Shown: positions 50,502-58,885 of the stretch, piece after piece
Layout: the number at the start of each line of letters is the position of its first letter
Numbering within the stretch: the first letter of the stretch is position 1
Assembly (NCBI RefSeq): GCF_039839375.1
Contig: NZ_JBDOQU010000005.1
Span: forward strand, 193,312-257,311
DNA from: JBDOQU01 sp039839375
GTDB lineage: Bacteria > Pseudomonadota > Alphaproteobacteria > DSM-16000 > Inquilinaceae
DNA: 64,000 nt
Reading direction: 5' to 3'
Position numbers and translations under genes: made by a program
The notes under the pieces: model-generated
What the model saw: the letters and a program-made list of their open reading frames with translations, nothing else
Database searches by the model: none
What the model was told of the DNA's origin: nothing

Positions 50502-52169
50502 TCATACCTTTTCTATACCTTTATCGAGAAGCGATACTGCTGACGATAAATCCCCCACCCTCCCGAAGAACGTCCCGAAGGGCGGCAGGGTCAGGCGGCC
50601 GTCCCGCAGGGTCGAGGCGATGCCGGGGGCGGGCAGGGGCGTCCAGTCGCCGGCCTCGATCGTCGTCTCGGCATTGGCGATGTTGAAGGCGCAGACCAGC
50701 CGTTCATCCTCCCGCGACCGTTCGAAGGCGAAGACCGGGTCGGTCGTCTCCAGGATCGCGATGTCGCCCGCCAGCAACGCCGGTCGGGCCTTGCGCCAGG
50801 CCAGGAAGCGGCGGCAGAAATTCAGCGGCGATTCCGCGTCCGCCTCCTGCCGGTCCACCGCCAGCGGCCGATGGTCCTCGGCAAGGGGCAGCCAGGGCGT
50901 CCCTTCGGTGAACCCGCCGGCCGGCGCGTCCGATTGCCAGGGCATCGGCGTCCGGCAGCCGTCCCGGCCCTTGAAGCGGGGCCAGAACTCGATCCCCCAG
51001 GGGTCGCGCAGATCCTCGAACGCGATGTCGGCTTCCGTCAGCCCAAGTTCCTCCCCCTGATAGAGGCAGGCCCCGCCGCGCAGGGAGAAGAGGCAGGCCA
51101 TCAGCAGCTTTGCCAGCGCCCGGTCGTCGCTGGCCAAGGGCGTCAGCCGGCGCCAGCGGCTGACCGCCCGCATCACGTCATGATTGCCGAAGGCATAGGT
51201 GATCCAGCCATCCTCCAGCGCGTGCTCGGTGCGGGAGACGACGGAGGTCAGGTGCGCCCGGTCGAACGCTTCATGCGTGAACTGGAAATTGTAGCAGCTG
51301 TGCAGCGCGCCGCTGCCCTTCGTGTATTTGGCTGAGACGGCGATCGTGTCGACATCCGCGATCTCGCCCATCAGGAACCTGTCGGGATAGCGATCGACCA
51401 GGCTCCGCAGCTCCGCAAACCGCTCCATGATCTCCGGCCGGTCGCGGCTGTGGCGATGCTCTTGGTAAGTGAAGGGGTTGTCGGGCGTGCCGGCCACGTC
51501 GGACTGGCCGCCCGCCGGAAGGGGCGGGTTGTCGCGCAGCGCCTGGTCGTGGACCATGGTCGTGATGGCGTCCAGCCGCAGCCCGTCGACCCCGCGGTCC
51601 AGCCAGAACCGGACCTCGCCCATCATCGCCCTGACGACTTCCGGATTGTGCCAGTTCAGGTTCGGCTGGCTCTTGAGGAAATGGCGCAGATAGTACTGCC
51701 GCCGCCGGGATTCCCACTGCCAGGCCGGGCCGCCGAACACCGACAGCCAGTTGTTGGGCGGTGTGCCGTCCGGCTTCGGGTCCGCCCAGACATACCAGTC
51801 GGCCTTCGAATTGTCCCGGCTCACGCGGCTTTCCTCGAACCAGGCGTGCCGGTCCGACGAATGGGCCAGCACCATGTCGATGATCAGCTTCAGACCATGG
51901 TCGTGCGCCGCCTCGATCAGCCGGTCGGCGTCGGAATCCTGGCCGAACATCGGATCGACCGCCCGATAGTCGGAGACGTCGTAGCCGTAATCCTTCATCG
52001 GCGATTTGAAGAAGGGCGAAACCCACAGCGCGTCCACGCCCAGCGACGCGATATAGCCCATCTTCTCGACGATTCCGGCAAGATCGCCGATGCCGTCGCC
52101 ATCGGTGTCCAGGAAGCTGCGGGGATAGACCTGATAGATGATTGCGCCGCGCCACCAGGGGGAAGTCAT
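50502..52169 (-). CDS. GH13 alpha-glucosidase / oligo-1,6-glucosidase type
   Basis: 555 residues. The catalytic triad is visible: Asp200 in DGLRLDAI (nucleophile), Glu269 in FLMGEIADVD (acid/base) and Asp331 in FGNHDV. VYPRSFLDTDGDGIGDLAGI and GVDALWVSPFFKSPMKDYGY DV-type blocks place it in the GH13 oligosaccharide hydrolases. Substrates are likely short alpha-glucans, trehalose or sucrose-like sugars. No signal peptide, so it acts in the cytoplasm. No sugar transporter is adjacent. Confidence 0.9.
   Translation of the reverse strand: MTSPWWRGAIIYQVYPRSFLDTDGDGIGDLAGIVEKMGYIASLGVDALWVSPFFKSPMKDYGYDVSDYRAVDPMFGQDSDADRLIEAAHDHGLKLIIDMVLAHSSDRHAWFEESRVSRDNSKADWYVWADPKPDGTPPNNWLSVFGGPAWQWESRRRQYYLRHFLKSQPNLNWHNPEVVRAMMGEVRFWLDRGVDGLRLDAITTMVHDQALRDNPPLPAGGQSDVAGTPDNPFTYQEHRHSRDRPEIMERFAELRSLVDRYPDRFLMGEIADVDTIAVSAKYTKGSGALHSCYNFQFTHEAFDRAHLTSVVSRTEHALEDGWITYAFGNHDVMRAVSRWRRLTPLASDDRALAKLLMACLFSLRGGACLYQGEELGLTEADIAFEDLRDPWGIEFWPRFKGRDGCRTPMPWQSDAPAGGFTEGTPWLPLAEDHRPLAVDRQEADAESPLNFCRRFLAWRKARPALLAGDIAILETTDPVFAFERSREDERLVCAFNIANAETTIEAGDWTPLPAPGIASTLRDGRLTLPPFGTFFGRVGDLSSAVSLLDKGIEKV
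50504..50522 (-). promoter_or_regulatory. Candidate brnTA promoter/operator
   Basis: ATACCTTT occurs twice (50504-50511 and 50515-50522) with an 11-bp period, one helical turn. On the minus strand this reads AAAGGTATAGAAAAGGTATG, offering TATGAT-like -10 elements just before brnT. It overlaps the last codons of the glucosidase gene. A BrnA operator is the likely meaning. Confidence 0.35.
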
Positions 52170-52201
52170 GGGCTTTGAATCCTCCGGTCAGTCGGAAACA
52201 A

Positions 52202-53080
52202 TCAGCGCGGCGGGGAAGGGGAGTCGGCGGGCGGCGGGGGCTCGTCCTCGCCGTCCTCATCCTCGATCTCGTCCAGGATCGCCTCGTTCAGCGCATCGGG
52301 CTGGATCGCGCCCTTCTCCGCCGTCTCCCGCATCTGGCGCTGATAGCGCAACTGGCTGATCGGCAGGGTGCAGAGATAAAGCAGCGCCAGGATCGTCAGG
52401 GTCTGCCAGGGCGCGCTGAACAGGGCCGCGATCAGGAGGCCCAGCCCGACCATGACGAAGATCAGATGGCGTTCCGGGATGCGCACCTTCTTCAGGGAGA
52501 AGGTCGACAGGTTCGACACCATCAGCAGGCCGACCACGACCGTCCACAGGGCGACCAGCACGGGATAGCCGCTGATGCCGGGGCCGGTCTGGAAGTCGAT
52601 CATCATCGGCAGCAGCGCCAGCCCGGCGCCGGCGGGGGAGGGGACGCCGGTGAAATAGGTCGCCGCCCACGCCGGCTTGTCGTCGGCTTCCTTGGCGACG
52701 TTGAAGCGGGCCAGCCGCATGGCCGCGCAGATGGCGAAGGCCAGCGTCACCAGCCAGCCCAGGCTTCCGGCGTTCTCTCCCGTCCAGAGATAAAGCAGCA
52801 GCGCCGGCGCGACGCCGAAGCAGACGAAGTCCGACAGGCTGTCCAACTGCGCGCCCAGCGGCGAGGACGCCTTCAGAAGCCGCGCCAGCCCGCCATCCAT
52901 CACGTCAAGTATGGCCGCGACCAGGATCGCGATCACCGCCAGTTCCCACCGGTCCTGGATCGCGAACCTGATCGATGTCAGGCCCGACACCAGCGCGAAG
53001 ATCGTCAGCAGGTTGGGCAGCAGCCGGTTGATCGACAGGCCTCTGAGCCGGGGACGACGACGGCGGCGTGGCTCCTGCAT
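52202..53080 (-). CDS. pssA: CDP-diacylglycerol-serine O-phosphatidyltransferase
   Basis: 292 residues with about eight membrane spans. The CDP-alcohol phosphatidyltransferase motif D-x2-DG-x2-AR-x8-G-x3-D-x3-D is complete in DVMDGGLARLLKASSPLGAQ followed by LDSLSD. It condenses CDP-diacylglycerol with serine to phosphatidylserine. The start shares one base with the psd stop (TGATG), coupling it to the next enzyme of the pathway. The C-terminus is acidic and Pro-rich (DEIEDEDGEDEPPPPADSPS), longer than in many relatives. Confidence 0.93.
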   Translation of the reverse strand: MQEPRRRRRPRLRGLSINRLLPNLLTIFALVSGLTSIRFAIQDRWELAVIAILVAAILDVMDGGLARLLKASSPLGAQLDSLSDFVCFGVAPALLLYLWTGENAGSLGWLVTLAFAICAAMRLARFNVAKEADDKPAWAATYFTGVPSPAGAGLALLPMMIDFQTGPGISGYPVLVALWTVVVGLLMVSNLSTFSLKKVRIPERHLIFVMVGLGLLIAALFSAPWQTLTILALLYLCTLPISQLRYQRQMRETAEKGAIQPDALNEAILDEIEDEDGEDEPPPPADSPSPPR

Positions 53081-53787
53081 CAGCGCGCGGCCCCCAGCCT
53101 CGTCGGCTCCGCGCTCTCAAGATCGGCCAGCACGGTTTCGCCGGCGACCGTCTTCTGGCCCACGATCACCATCGGCGCCGCGCCGTCCGGCAGGTAGACG
53201 TCCAGCCGGCTGCCGAACCGGATCAGCCCGAACCGCTCCCCGGCGACGACGCTCTGGCCTTCCCGCAGCTCGTTGATGATGCGCCGGGCGACCAGCCCCG
53301 CGATCTGCACGAAGACGATGCGCTTGCCCTCCGGCAGCGTCATGGCGACCGACGACCGCTCGTTGAACTCGCTCGCCTTGTCCAGGCTGGCGTTGAAGAA
53401 CTTGCCGGGCCGGTAGGAGACCTTGTCGATCACGCCATAGGCCGGAACGCGGTTCACATGCACGTCGAAGACGTTCAGGAAGACGCTGACCCGCATCAGC
53501 TCCGCGTCGCCCAGCCCCAGCTCGGCCGGCGGCACGGCGGGTTCGATCATCTGCACGGTGCCGTCGGCGGGGGAGACGATCAGGCCCGGCCGTGTCGGCG
53601 TCACCCGGTCCGGATCGCGGAAGAAATAGACGCACCACCCGGTCGCCAGCAGGCCCAGCCAGAACAGCGGCTCCCAGAAGGTGCCCAGCAGCACGGCGAC
53701 CAGGAAGAAGACGGCGATGAACGGATAGCCGGCCCGGTTTATCGGGACGATCACCGTATCGAGTGCGGAAGGCTTCTTTTGCGACAT
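53080..53787 (-). CDS. psd: Phosphatidylserine decarboxylase proenzyme
   Basis: 235 residues from the ATG at 53787, the short type. It self-cleaves at the Gly-Ser of IRFGSRLDVYLP near the C-terminus, making a pyruvoyl group on the alpha chain. An N-terminal double membrane segment (about 20-50) anchors it. Other conserved blocks are SPADGTVQMIE and FLNVFDVHVNRVPAYGVIDK. It turns phosphatidylserine into phosphatidylethanolamine and is coupled to pssA downstream. Confidence 0.94.
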   Translation of the reverse strand: MSQKKPSALDTVIVPINRAGYPFIAVFFLVAVLLGTFWEPLFWLGLLATGWCVYFFRDPDRVTPTRPGLIVSPADGTVQMIEPAVPPAELGLGDAELMRVSVFLNVFDVHVNRVPAYGVIDKVSYRPGKFFNASLDKASEFNERSSVAMTLPEGKRIVFVQIAGLVARRIINELREGQSVVAGERFGLIRFGSRLDVYLPDGAAPMVIVGQKTVAGETVLADLESAEPTRLGAAR

Positions 53788-53877
53788 GCCGGTCTTCTGA
53801 ACCAAACGCCGGAGGGAATCAACGCTGGGAACTCAAACGCCCGACATGCCGCAGGGTTGCGTGGGGTCCCCCTGTTG

Positions 53878-53998
53878 GTCATTCCCGACCTGATCGGGAA
53901 TCCATGGGCCATGGCCGCGTCACCGTTGGCGAAGAACCGGGCGCGGTCCAACCCGGCATCGACGCCACATGGATGCTGGATCAAGTCCAGCATGACAT
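53878..53998. repeat. REP-like bipartite repeat, stem variant ATTCCCG/CGGGAAT
   Basis: A left unit at about 53878-53916 (stem ATTCCCG/CGGGAAT) and an inverted right unit at 53971-53998 (stem ATGCTGG/CCAGCAT) enclose about 50 bp. The stems differ from other copies by paired changes. It begins the 505-bp gap between psd and the MerR gene, in which no gene is recognised. Confidence 0.75.
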
Positions 53999-54009
53999 TG
54001 TTTTGTTGG

Positions 54010-54047
54010 CCATTCCGGACTTGATCCGGAATCCATGGGCCATGGCC
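54010..54047. repeat. REP-like unit, ATTCCGG stem
   Basis: Single unit with stem ATTCCGG/CCGGAAT followed by CCATGGGCCATGGCC, a self-complementary tail shared with the 53878 copy. Confidence 0.7.
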
Positions 54048-54078
54048 GCTTCACCGGCGGCGGACTTCCGGAAGGATT

Positions 54079-54139
54079 CCTCACCTTGAGCCTGTCGAAA
54101 GGTGCGGGGCACACATGGTTCGACGGGCTCACCATGAGG
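54079..54139. repeat. Hairpin repeat with TTCGAC arms, copy 2
   Basis: CCTCACCTTGAGCCTGTCGA and the inverted TTCGACGGGCTCACCATGAG arm match the copy at 34321-34384 with a few differences; paired arm bases are largely conserved. Confidence 0.7.
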
Positions 54140-54165
54140 GATAGGGGCGAGAGCTTCTCCCTTAG

Positions 54166-54285
54166 GTCATTCCGGACTTGATCCGGAATCCATAGGCCCT
54201 CGCCGCTTCGCTGATGGCGAAGGACCGGGTGCGACTTCGCCCGCTGCCGACACCGCATGGATGCTGGATCAAGTCCAGCATGACT
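54166..54285. repeat. REP-like bipartite repeat, identical left unit to 33981
   Basis: The left unit 54166-54204 is identical over 39 bp to 33981-34019. An inverted right unit with ATGCTGG/CCAGCAT stem lies at 54258-54285 and is the same as at 53971-53998. The pair flanks about 50 bp with no gene. Confidence 0.75.
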
Positions 54286-54292
54286 TTGTTTT

Positions 54293-54745
54293 TTATGGGC
54301 TATTTCCGAGTTGAGACCGGCCCCGTCGCCCGCCGGCCTCGGGCGACAGCGCGCCGATGATCCCGCAGTCCGACACCGCGCCGTGCCGGCATTGGGAGAT
54401 CATGCTGTCCAGCTCCGCCCCCAGCGCCTTCAGATCGGCGATCTTGCGCTTCACCTCGCCCAGATGACCGCGCGCGATCTCGTCGATCTCCGCGCAGGGG
54501 CGCTCCCGGTCGTCGGACAGGCGCAGCATCTCGCGGATATCCTCCAGCGGGAAGCCCAGATCGCGGCTGCGGCGAATGAAGCTCAGCCGGTCGCGGTGCG
54601 CCGGGCTGTAGGCGCGGTAGCCCGAACCGGTGCGCGCCGGCGCGGGCAGCAGGCCGATGCGTTCGTAATATCTGATGGTTTCGACCTTGCAGCCCGTCGC
54701 CTTCGCCAGCGCGCCGATGCTGAAGACAGCTTCCTCTCCGGCCAT
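54293..54745 (-). CDS. MerR-family heavy-metal-responsive regulator (CadR/PbrR/ZntR group)
   Basis: 150 residues. The N-terminal winged HTH is FSIGALAKATGCKVETIRYY then ERIGLLPAP. Metal-sensing Cys84, Cys119 and Cys127 align with the Cys79/114/123 layout of the CadR/PbrR/ZntR group, suggesting Cd, Pb or Zn sensing. The gene is divergent from a cation transporter, and a MerR-type promoter with a 19-bp spacer lies between them. Confidence 0.88.
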   Translation of the reverse strand: MAGEEAVFSIGALAKATGCKVETIRYYERIGLLPAPARTGSGYRAYSPAHRDRLSFIRRSRDLGFPLEDIREMLRLSDDRERPCAEIDEIARGHLGEVKRKIADLKALGAELDSMISQCRHGAVSDCGIIGALSPEAGGRRGRSQLGNSP

Positions 54746-54757
54746 TGAATTTCCCCG

Positions 54758-54788
54758 TTGACCCTGTAGCGGCTACAGGGTCCATCCT
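54758..54788 (+). promoter_or_regulatory. MerR-controlled promoter with a 19-bp spacer
   Basis: TTGACC (-35) is followed by a 19-bp spacer and CATCCT (-10). The spacer contains the perfect dyad ACCCTGTAG-CGG-CTACAGGGT (54761-54781). Long spacing with a centred dyad is the hallmark of MerR activation by DNA distortion. It reads toward the cation transporter. Confidence 0.85.
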
Positions 54789-54824
54789 GCCTCCAACGCT
54801 CCGGAATCGCGAGGATGTTCTGTC

Positions 54825-55457
54825 GTGGGAACCCATTGCTGCCATCATGTCGAGCCCCCGGCGGGGGACGCCGATCGCAATTATCGACGCGTCCTCTGGG
54901 CCGCGCTGGCGATCAACGCCGCCATGTTCGGGACGGAACTTGCGGCCGGCCTTGCCGCCGGATCGGTCGCCCTCCAGGCCGACGCGCTGGATTTCCTGGG
55001 CGACGCCGCCAACTACGCCATCAGCCTCTTCGTGCTGGGAATGTCGCTGCGCTGGCGCGCGGCGGCCGGCATGGCCAAGGGGCTGTCCATGGGCGCGTTC
55101 GGCATCTGGGTGATCGCCGCAACGGCGCACGGATTGACGTCCGGCGGCGTGCCGGAAGCCGGGATCATGGGAATTGTCGGCGTCCTAGCCTTCGCCGCCA
55201 ACGTCGGCGTGGCGGTGATGCTCTTCCGCTTCCGCGGCGGCGACAGCAACCGCCGGTCGGTCTGGCTGTGCAGCCGTAACGACGCCATCGGCAATCTGGC
55301 CGTCGTCATCGCCGCGTCGGGCGTGTTCGCCACCGGCAGCGCCTGGCCCGACCTTCTGGTCGCTTCGGTCATGGCGACCCTGGCGCTGACGGCGGCCGTC
55401 CAGGTGCTGCGCCAAGCGGCGGGCGAACTGCGCGTCCGGCCGGCGGAGGCGGACTGA
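54825..55457 (+). CDS. Cation transporter of the CDF-like type, short form
   Basis: 210 residues from the GTG at 54825 (GAGG ten bases upstream). Six membrane spans are expected. VALQADALDFLGDAANYAIS carries the membrane D-x3-D site, and CSRNDAIGNLAVVIAASGVF the second site. It lacks the C-terminal cytoplasmic CDF domain, as in the short CDF relatives usually linked to MerR genes. The N-terminus has HCCHH, a possible metal-binding patch. It would export a divalent heavy metal under control of the divergent MerR. Confidence 0.83.
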   Translation: MGTHCCHHVEPPAGDADRNYRRVLWAALAINAAMFGTELAAGLAAGSVALQADALDFLGDAANYAISLFVLGMSLRWRAAAGMAKGLSMGAFGIWVIAATAHGLTSGGVPEAGIMGIVGVLAFAANVGVAVMLFRFRGGDSNRRSVWLCSRNDAIGNLAVVIAASGVFATGSAWPDLLVASVMATLALTAAVQVLRQAAGELRVRPAEAD

Positions 55458-55618
55458 CCTGCTATGCCTCATTTGGGAAACTTCAATGCGGCTCGGATCG
55501 GTCGTAGAGTGGGAATTCGTACGCGTGGATCGGATCGGCCTGCCAATGTTGCGCTGTCGCTGGTCGGGCTTCGGTCGATGTGAAGAAGCTCACTGCGACA
55601 GGACGCCGGATTCGCGCT

Positions 55619-57160
55619 ATGAAAAACCGCTCGACAGAGGCGTCATCGCCGAAGCGCGGGATCGAAACCAAACCGCGCGACCCGGACATCGTGCGGCCGG
55701 CGTCGGTTCAGGCCGTCGGCATCGGCGCGTCGGCGGGCGACATCACACAAATGGCGGACGAGGCGCGCATCCTGTCGGAAGCCATCGTCGAGACGATCCG
55801 GCAGCCCTTGCTGGTTCTGGACGGGCATCTGCGCGTCCAATCGGCCAATCGCGCCTTCTATAGGCAGTTTCATGTCGGCCGGCAGGCAACCGAAGGCCGG
55901 CTTGTCTATGAACTCGGCAATGGACAGTGGGACATTCCGGCACTGCGAGGACTGCTGGACGAAGTGCTCTCGAAGAACCAGACCATCGCCGATTTCGAGG
56001 TCGAGCATGACTTTCATGATATCGGCGACCGCTGCATGCTGCTCAACGCCACGAAGCTCGTTCGTGGAGGCGGGCGCGAGATTCTGATACTGCTCGCCAT
56101 CGAGGACATTACCGAGCGCAGGAAGGCCGAAGCCGCGCTTCGGCAAAGCGAGCAACGGCTGAGCAGTCGTCTCGCGGCGATCGTGGAATCTTCCGACGAC
56201 GCCATCGTCAGCAAGAACCTCGAAGGCGTTATCGCCAGTTGGAACAGAGGCGCCGAGCGGCTGTTCGGCTATAAAGGCCAAGAGATCGTCGGCAAATCCA
56301 TCCTCACCCTGATTCCGCCCGATCGCCATGACGAGGAAACTCATATCCTCGATCGTATTCGCCGGGGCGAACACATCGAACATTATGAGACCATCCGGCT
56401 GCGCAAGGACGGGAGCCAGATCTGGGTTTCCTTGACCATATCGCCGCTGAGGGATGCCAACGGCAAAATCGTCGGCGCGTCGAAGATCGCGCGCGACATG
56501 ACCGAACGGCGGCGCGCGGACGTACATCGAAGAATCCTGATCCGCGAACTCAACCATCGCGTCAAGAATACGCTGGCGGTGATCCAGTCCATCGCCTCCC
56601 AGACCCTGGGGCACGCAGCGACAATCGAGGATGCGCGCGCGGCGTTCGAATCGCGGCTGATCAACCTGGCGAAGGCGCATGACCTGCTCACCCGCGAGAA
56701 CTGGACGGGCGCGAACCTCGCCGACCTGGTTTCGGATACGGTCGAGCCGCTTTCGGGCGGGGAGGACCGCTTCCGGATCGAAGGCCCGGCGGTTCAACTC
56801 GTTCCGGCCTCTGCGCTGGCGATCTCCATGGCTCTGCATGAACTGTCCACCAACGCCGCGAAATACGGCGCGCTCTCCCGCGAGGACGGCAAGGTCGAAC
56901 TTCGCTGGAAGATTGAAAGCAACGGCGAGGCCCCCCGTTTGAAGCTGCGCTGGGAGGAGAGCGGGGGACCGAAGGTCGTTGAACCGAAACGAAAAGGCTT
57001 CGGCTCCCGCCTGATCGAACGGGCGCTGGCGGCGGAACTTGGCGGCGAGGTGCGCGTTTCCTACGAACCGGCCGGTGTTGTCTGCACGATCGATGCGCCT
57101 TTGCCCGTCGGAAATTCGGGGGGGGGCGAGTGGCCGAGGGGAGAGCAGTACGGGTTCTGA
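55619..57160 (+). CDS. HWE-family histidine kinase with two PAS domains and a CheB-like N-terminal remnant
   Basis: 513 residues from the ATG at 55619; a GTG at 55580 is also possible. Residues 34-40 read GIGASAG, the start of CheB methylesterase domains, but the remaining CheB/CheR parts are missing. PAS1 (about 51-165) matches the PAS found in CheB-CheR-PAS proteins. PAS2 spans about 175-300. The HWE kinase core has RELNHRVKNTLAVIQSIASQ (His313) and ALHELSTNAAKYGALS (N box). No membrane segments are seen. A receiver protein overlaps its 3' end by 31 bp, so the two form a pair. Confidence 0.85.
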   Translation: MKNRSTEASSPKRGIETKPRDPDIVRPASVQAVGIGASAGDITQMADEARILSEAIVETIRQPLLVLDGHLRVQSANRAFYRQFHVGRQATEGRLVYELGNGQWDIPALRGLLDEVLSKNQTIADFEVEHDFHDIGDRCMLLNATKLVRGGGREILILLAIEDITERRKAEAALRQSEQRLSSRLAAIVESSDDAIVSKNLEGVIASWNRGAERLFGYKGQEIVGKSILTLIPPDRHDEETHILDRIRRGEHIEHYETIRLRKDGSQIWVSLTISPLRDANGKIVGASKIARDMTERRRADVHRRILIRELNHRVKNTLAVIQSIASQTLGHAATIEDARAAFESRLINLAKAHDLLTRENWTGANLADLVSDTVEPLSGGEDRFRIEGPAVQLVPASALAISMALHELSTNAAKYGALSREDGKVELRWKIESNGEAPRLKLRWEESGGPKVVEPKRKGFGSRLIERALAAELGGEVRVSYEPAGVVCTIDAPLPVGNSGGGEWPRGEQYGF

Positions 57161-57486
57161 TCGTCGAGGATGAATTTCTGGTCGCCATGCATCTGGAGGC
57201 CCTTCTGGGCGAGATGGGATATCAGGTGATCGGACCCGCCACCCGCATCGGCGAAGCGATCGGACTTGCCCGCGAAAAGGACATCGACTTCGCGGTGCTC
57301 GATATAAATCTGGCCGGAACGAAAACCTTTCCTGTCGCCGACATCCTGCGTCAGCGCGGCGTCCCTTTCATGTTCGCCAGCGGATACGGGTCCGAAGGGC
57401 TTATCGACGGATACCGCGACGAGGGCGTGTTGCAGAAACCCTACGACATCGCGCAGATAAGGGACGCGCTGGCGCGCATTTCATAG
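57130..57486 (+). CDS. Single-domain response regulator (receiver only)
   Basis: 118 residues from the GTG at 57130. LIVEDEFLVAMHLEALLGEM has the acidic pair, VLDINLAG the phospho-acceptor Asp58, and LQKPYDIAQI the Lys103. There is no output domain. It overlaps the HWE kinase gene by 31 bp and is its natural partner. Receiver-only proteins of this kind often feed PhyR/stress or chemotaxis circuits. Confidence 0.9.
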   Translation: MAEGRAVRVLIVEDEFLVAMHLEALLGEMGYQVIGPATRIGEAIGLAREKDIDFAVLDINLAGTKTFPVADILRQRGVPFMFASGYGSEGLIDGYRDEGVLQKPYDIAQIRDALARIS

Positions 57487-57511
57487 GAATCCCCGTTCGC
57501 GACTTCGTCGA

Positions 57512-58297
57512 TCAGGACTTCAGCGCCGACAGCGGGAAGCGCGCGATCTCCTCCAGCAGTTCGATCAGCCGGCGCGCGGCGCGGTCGACCAGCATCCGGC
57601 CGCGCTCCTCGTCTGAATCGCGAGCGTCGCCGACCGCGCCGGACGGGTTCAGATCCTGGGTCTGCCAGCCGAACGACACCGACCCCAGCGCCCGAAGATG
57701 CCGGTATTCCGCCGCCAGCGAAGCGTCGAGCGACGGGAAATCCTTCAGCCTGTCCCGCCGCACCAGTTCGGGGCGGAGATGCAGCATGACCGATGTTTCG
57801 ACCGCGCCGCCATGGATGCCGTGCGCTATCTCCTCCGCCGGGAACAGCCCTTCCGCCAGATCGGCCGCGAACCAGTGGGCGGTGGCGACGAACAGCCCGC
57901 GCCGGGCGCGAAGGTCCGTCGCGGTCGATTCAAGCGCCGGCGGGTTGCCGCCATGGCTGTTGAAGAAGAGGAATTTCCGCACCCCCGCCGCGGCCGCGCT
58001 TTCCACGATCATGGCCAGCGCCGCCCCCAATATGCCGGGATGGAGGGAGAGGGTGCCCGCGAAGGCGGAATGCTCCCCGCTGCTGCCGATCGCCTGCGTC
58101 GGCAGGACAAGGGCGGGCAGGTCGTCGGCCGCCAGCGCCATGGCGCGGTCGATGATTCCGGCATTGATGTCGGCATCGACCGACAGCGGCAGATGGGGTC
58201 CATGCTGCTCGATCGCCGCGACCGGCAGCACCGCCACCGTCCGTTCCGGGTCCAGGCCGGCGAAATCCTCCGTCGTCAGATCCTGCCAGCGGCGCAT
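57512..58297 (-). CDS. Creatininase-family amidohydrolase
   Basis: 261 residues. The metal site is built from Glu30 and His32 in AAIEQHGPHLPL, Asp41 in SVDADIN, and the His of FNSHGGNPPAL; a later Glu lies in HGGAVETSVML. The family includes creatininase, MftE and formamide hydrolases, so the reaction is not fixed by sequence. It lies 12 bp after apt on the same strand, so the pair is probably co-transcribed and could serve purine-derived or amide salvage. Confidence 0.85.
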   Translation of the reverse strand: MRRWQDLTTEDFAGLDPERTVAVLPVAAIEQHGPHLPLSVDADINAGIIDRAMALAADDLPALVLPTQAIGSSGEHSAFAGTLSLHPGILGAALAMIVESAAAAGVRKFLFFNSHGGNPPALESTATDLRARRGLFVATAHWFAADLAEGLFPAEEIAHGIHGGAVETSVMLHLRPELVRRDRLKDFPSLDASLAAEYRHLRALGSVSFGWQTQDLNPSGAVGDARDSDEERGRMLVDRAARRLIELLEEIARFPLSALKS

Positions 58298-58309
58298 GGG
58301 AGCCGGCTC

Positions 58310-58825
58310 CTAGCTGTCGTAGGTGATGAGCGTCTCGACCGGCACGTCCAGCCGCGACCTTCCGTTCAGGAACGAGAGTTCGATGATGCAGGCTGCGCCG
58401 CGCACGTCGGCCCCGACCTCGCGCAGCAGGTCGACCGAAGCGGCCAACGTGCCGCCGGTCGCCAGCAGATCGTCCAGCACCACCACCCTCTGCCCTTTCT
58501 TCACCGCGCCCGCCTGGATCTCGATGGCGTCCGATCCGTACTCCAGGTCGTAGGTATGGGTGACGGTCTCGCCCGGCAGCTTGCCCTTCTTGCGCGCCAT
58601 CACGAACCCCAGCCCCAGCTCCAGCGCCAGGGGCGCGGCAGTCAGGAAGCCCCTGGATTCGATGCCCACCAGGATCTCCGGCTCCATCGGCTTCACCGCC
58701 TCGGCCAGCCGCCGTACCGTCTCCCGCCACGCCGCCGGGTGGGCCAGAAGGGTGGAAATGTCGTAGAAAAGGATTCCCGGTTTAGGAAAATCGGGAACGT
58801 GGCGGATGTGGGACTTCAAATCCAT
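58310..58825 (-). CDS. apt: Adenine phosphoribosyltransferase
   Basis: 171 residues. HIRHVPDFPKPGILFYDIST is the diagnostic N-terminus and VVVLDDLLATGGT the PRPP-binding loop; GIESRGFLTAAPLALELGLG is also conserved. It salvages adenine to AMP with PRPP. The frame stays open upstream, but the ATG at 58825 gives the normal length. It heads the apt-creatininase pair. Confidence 0.95.
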   Translation of the reverse strand: MDLKSHIRHVPDFPKPGILFYDISTLLAHPAAWRETVRRLAEAVKPMEPEILVGIESRGFLTAAPLALELGLGFVMARKKGKLPGETVTHTYDLEYGSDAIEIQAGAVKKGQRVVVLDDLLATGGTLAASVDLLREVGADVRGAACIIELSFLNGRSRLDVPVETLITYDS

Positions 58826-58885
58826 GGATCGGTTCCGGTGACGGCGCGTTGGAAAAAGCTGTGACAGAAATGGCCCGGAGAGCAG

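Noticed and set aside
53763..54258. ORFs across the psd-MerR gap
   Set aside because: They translate REP-like repeats and carry no protein signature.
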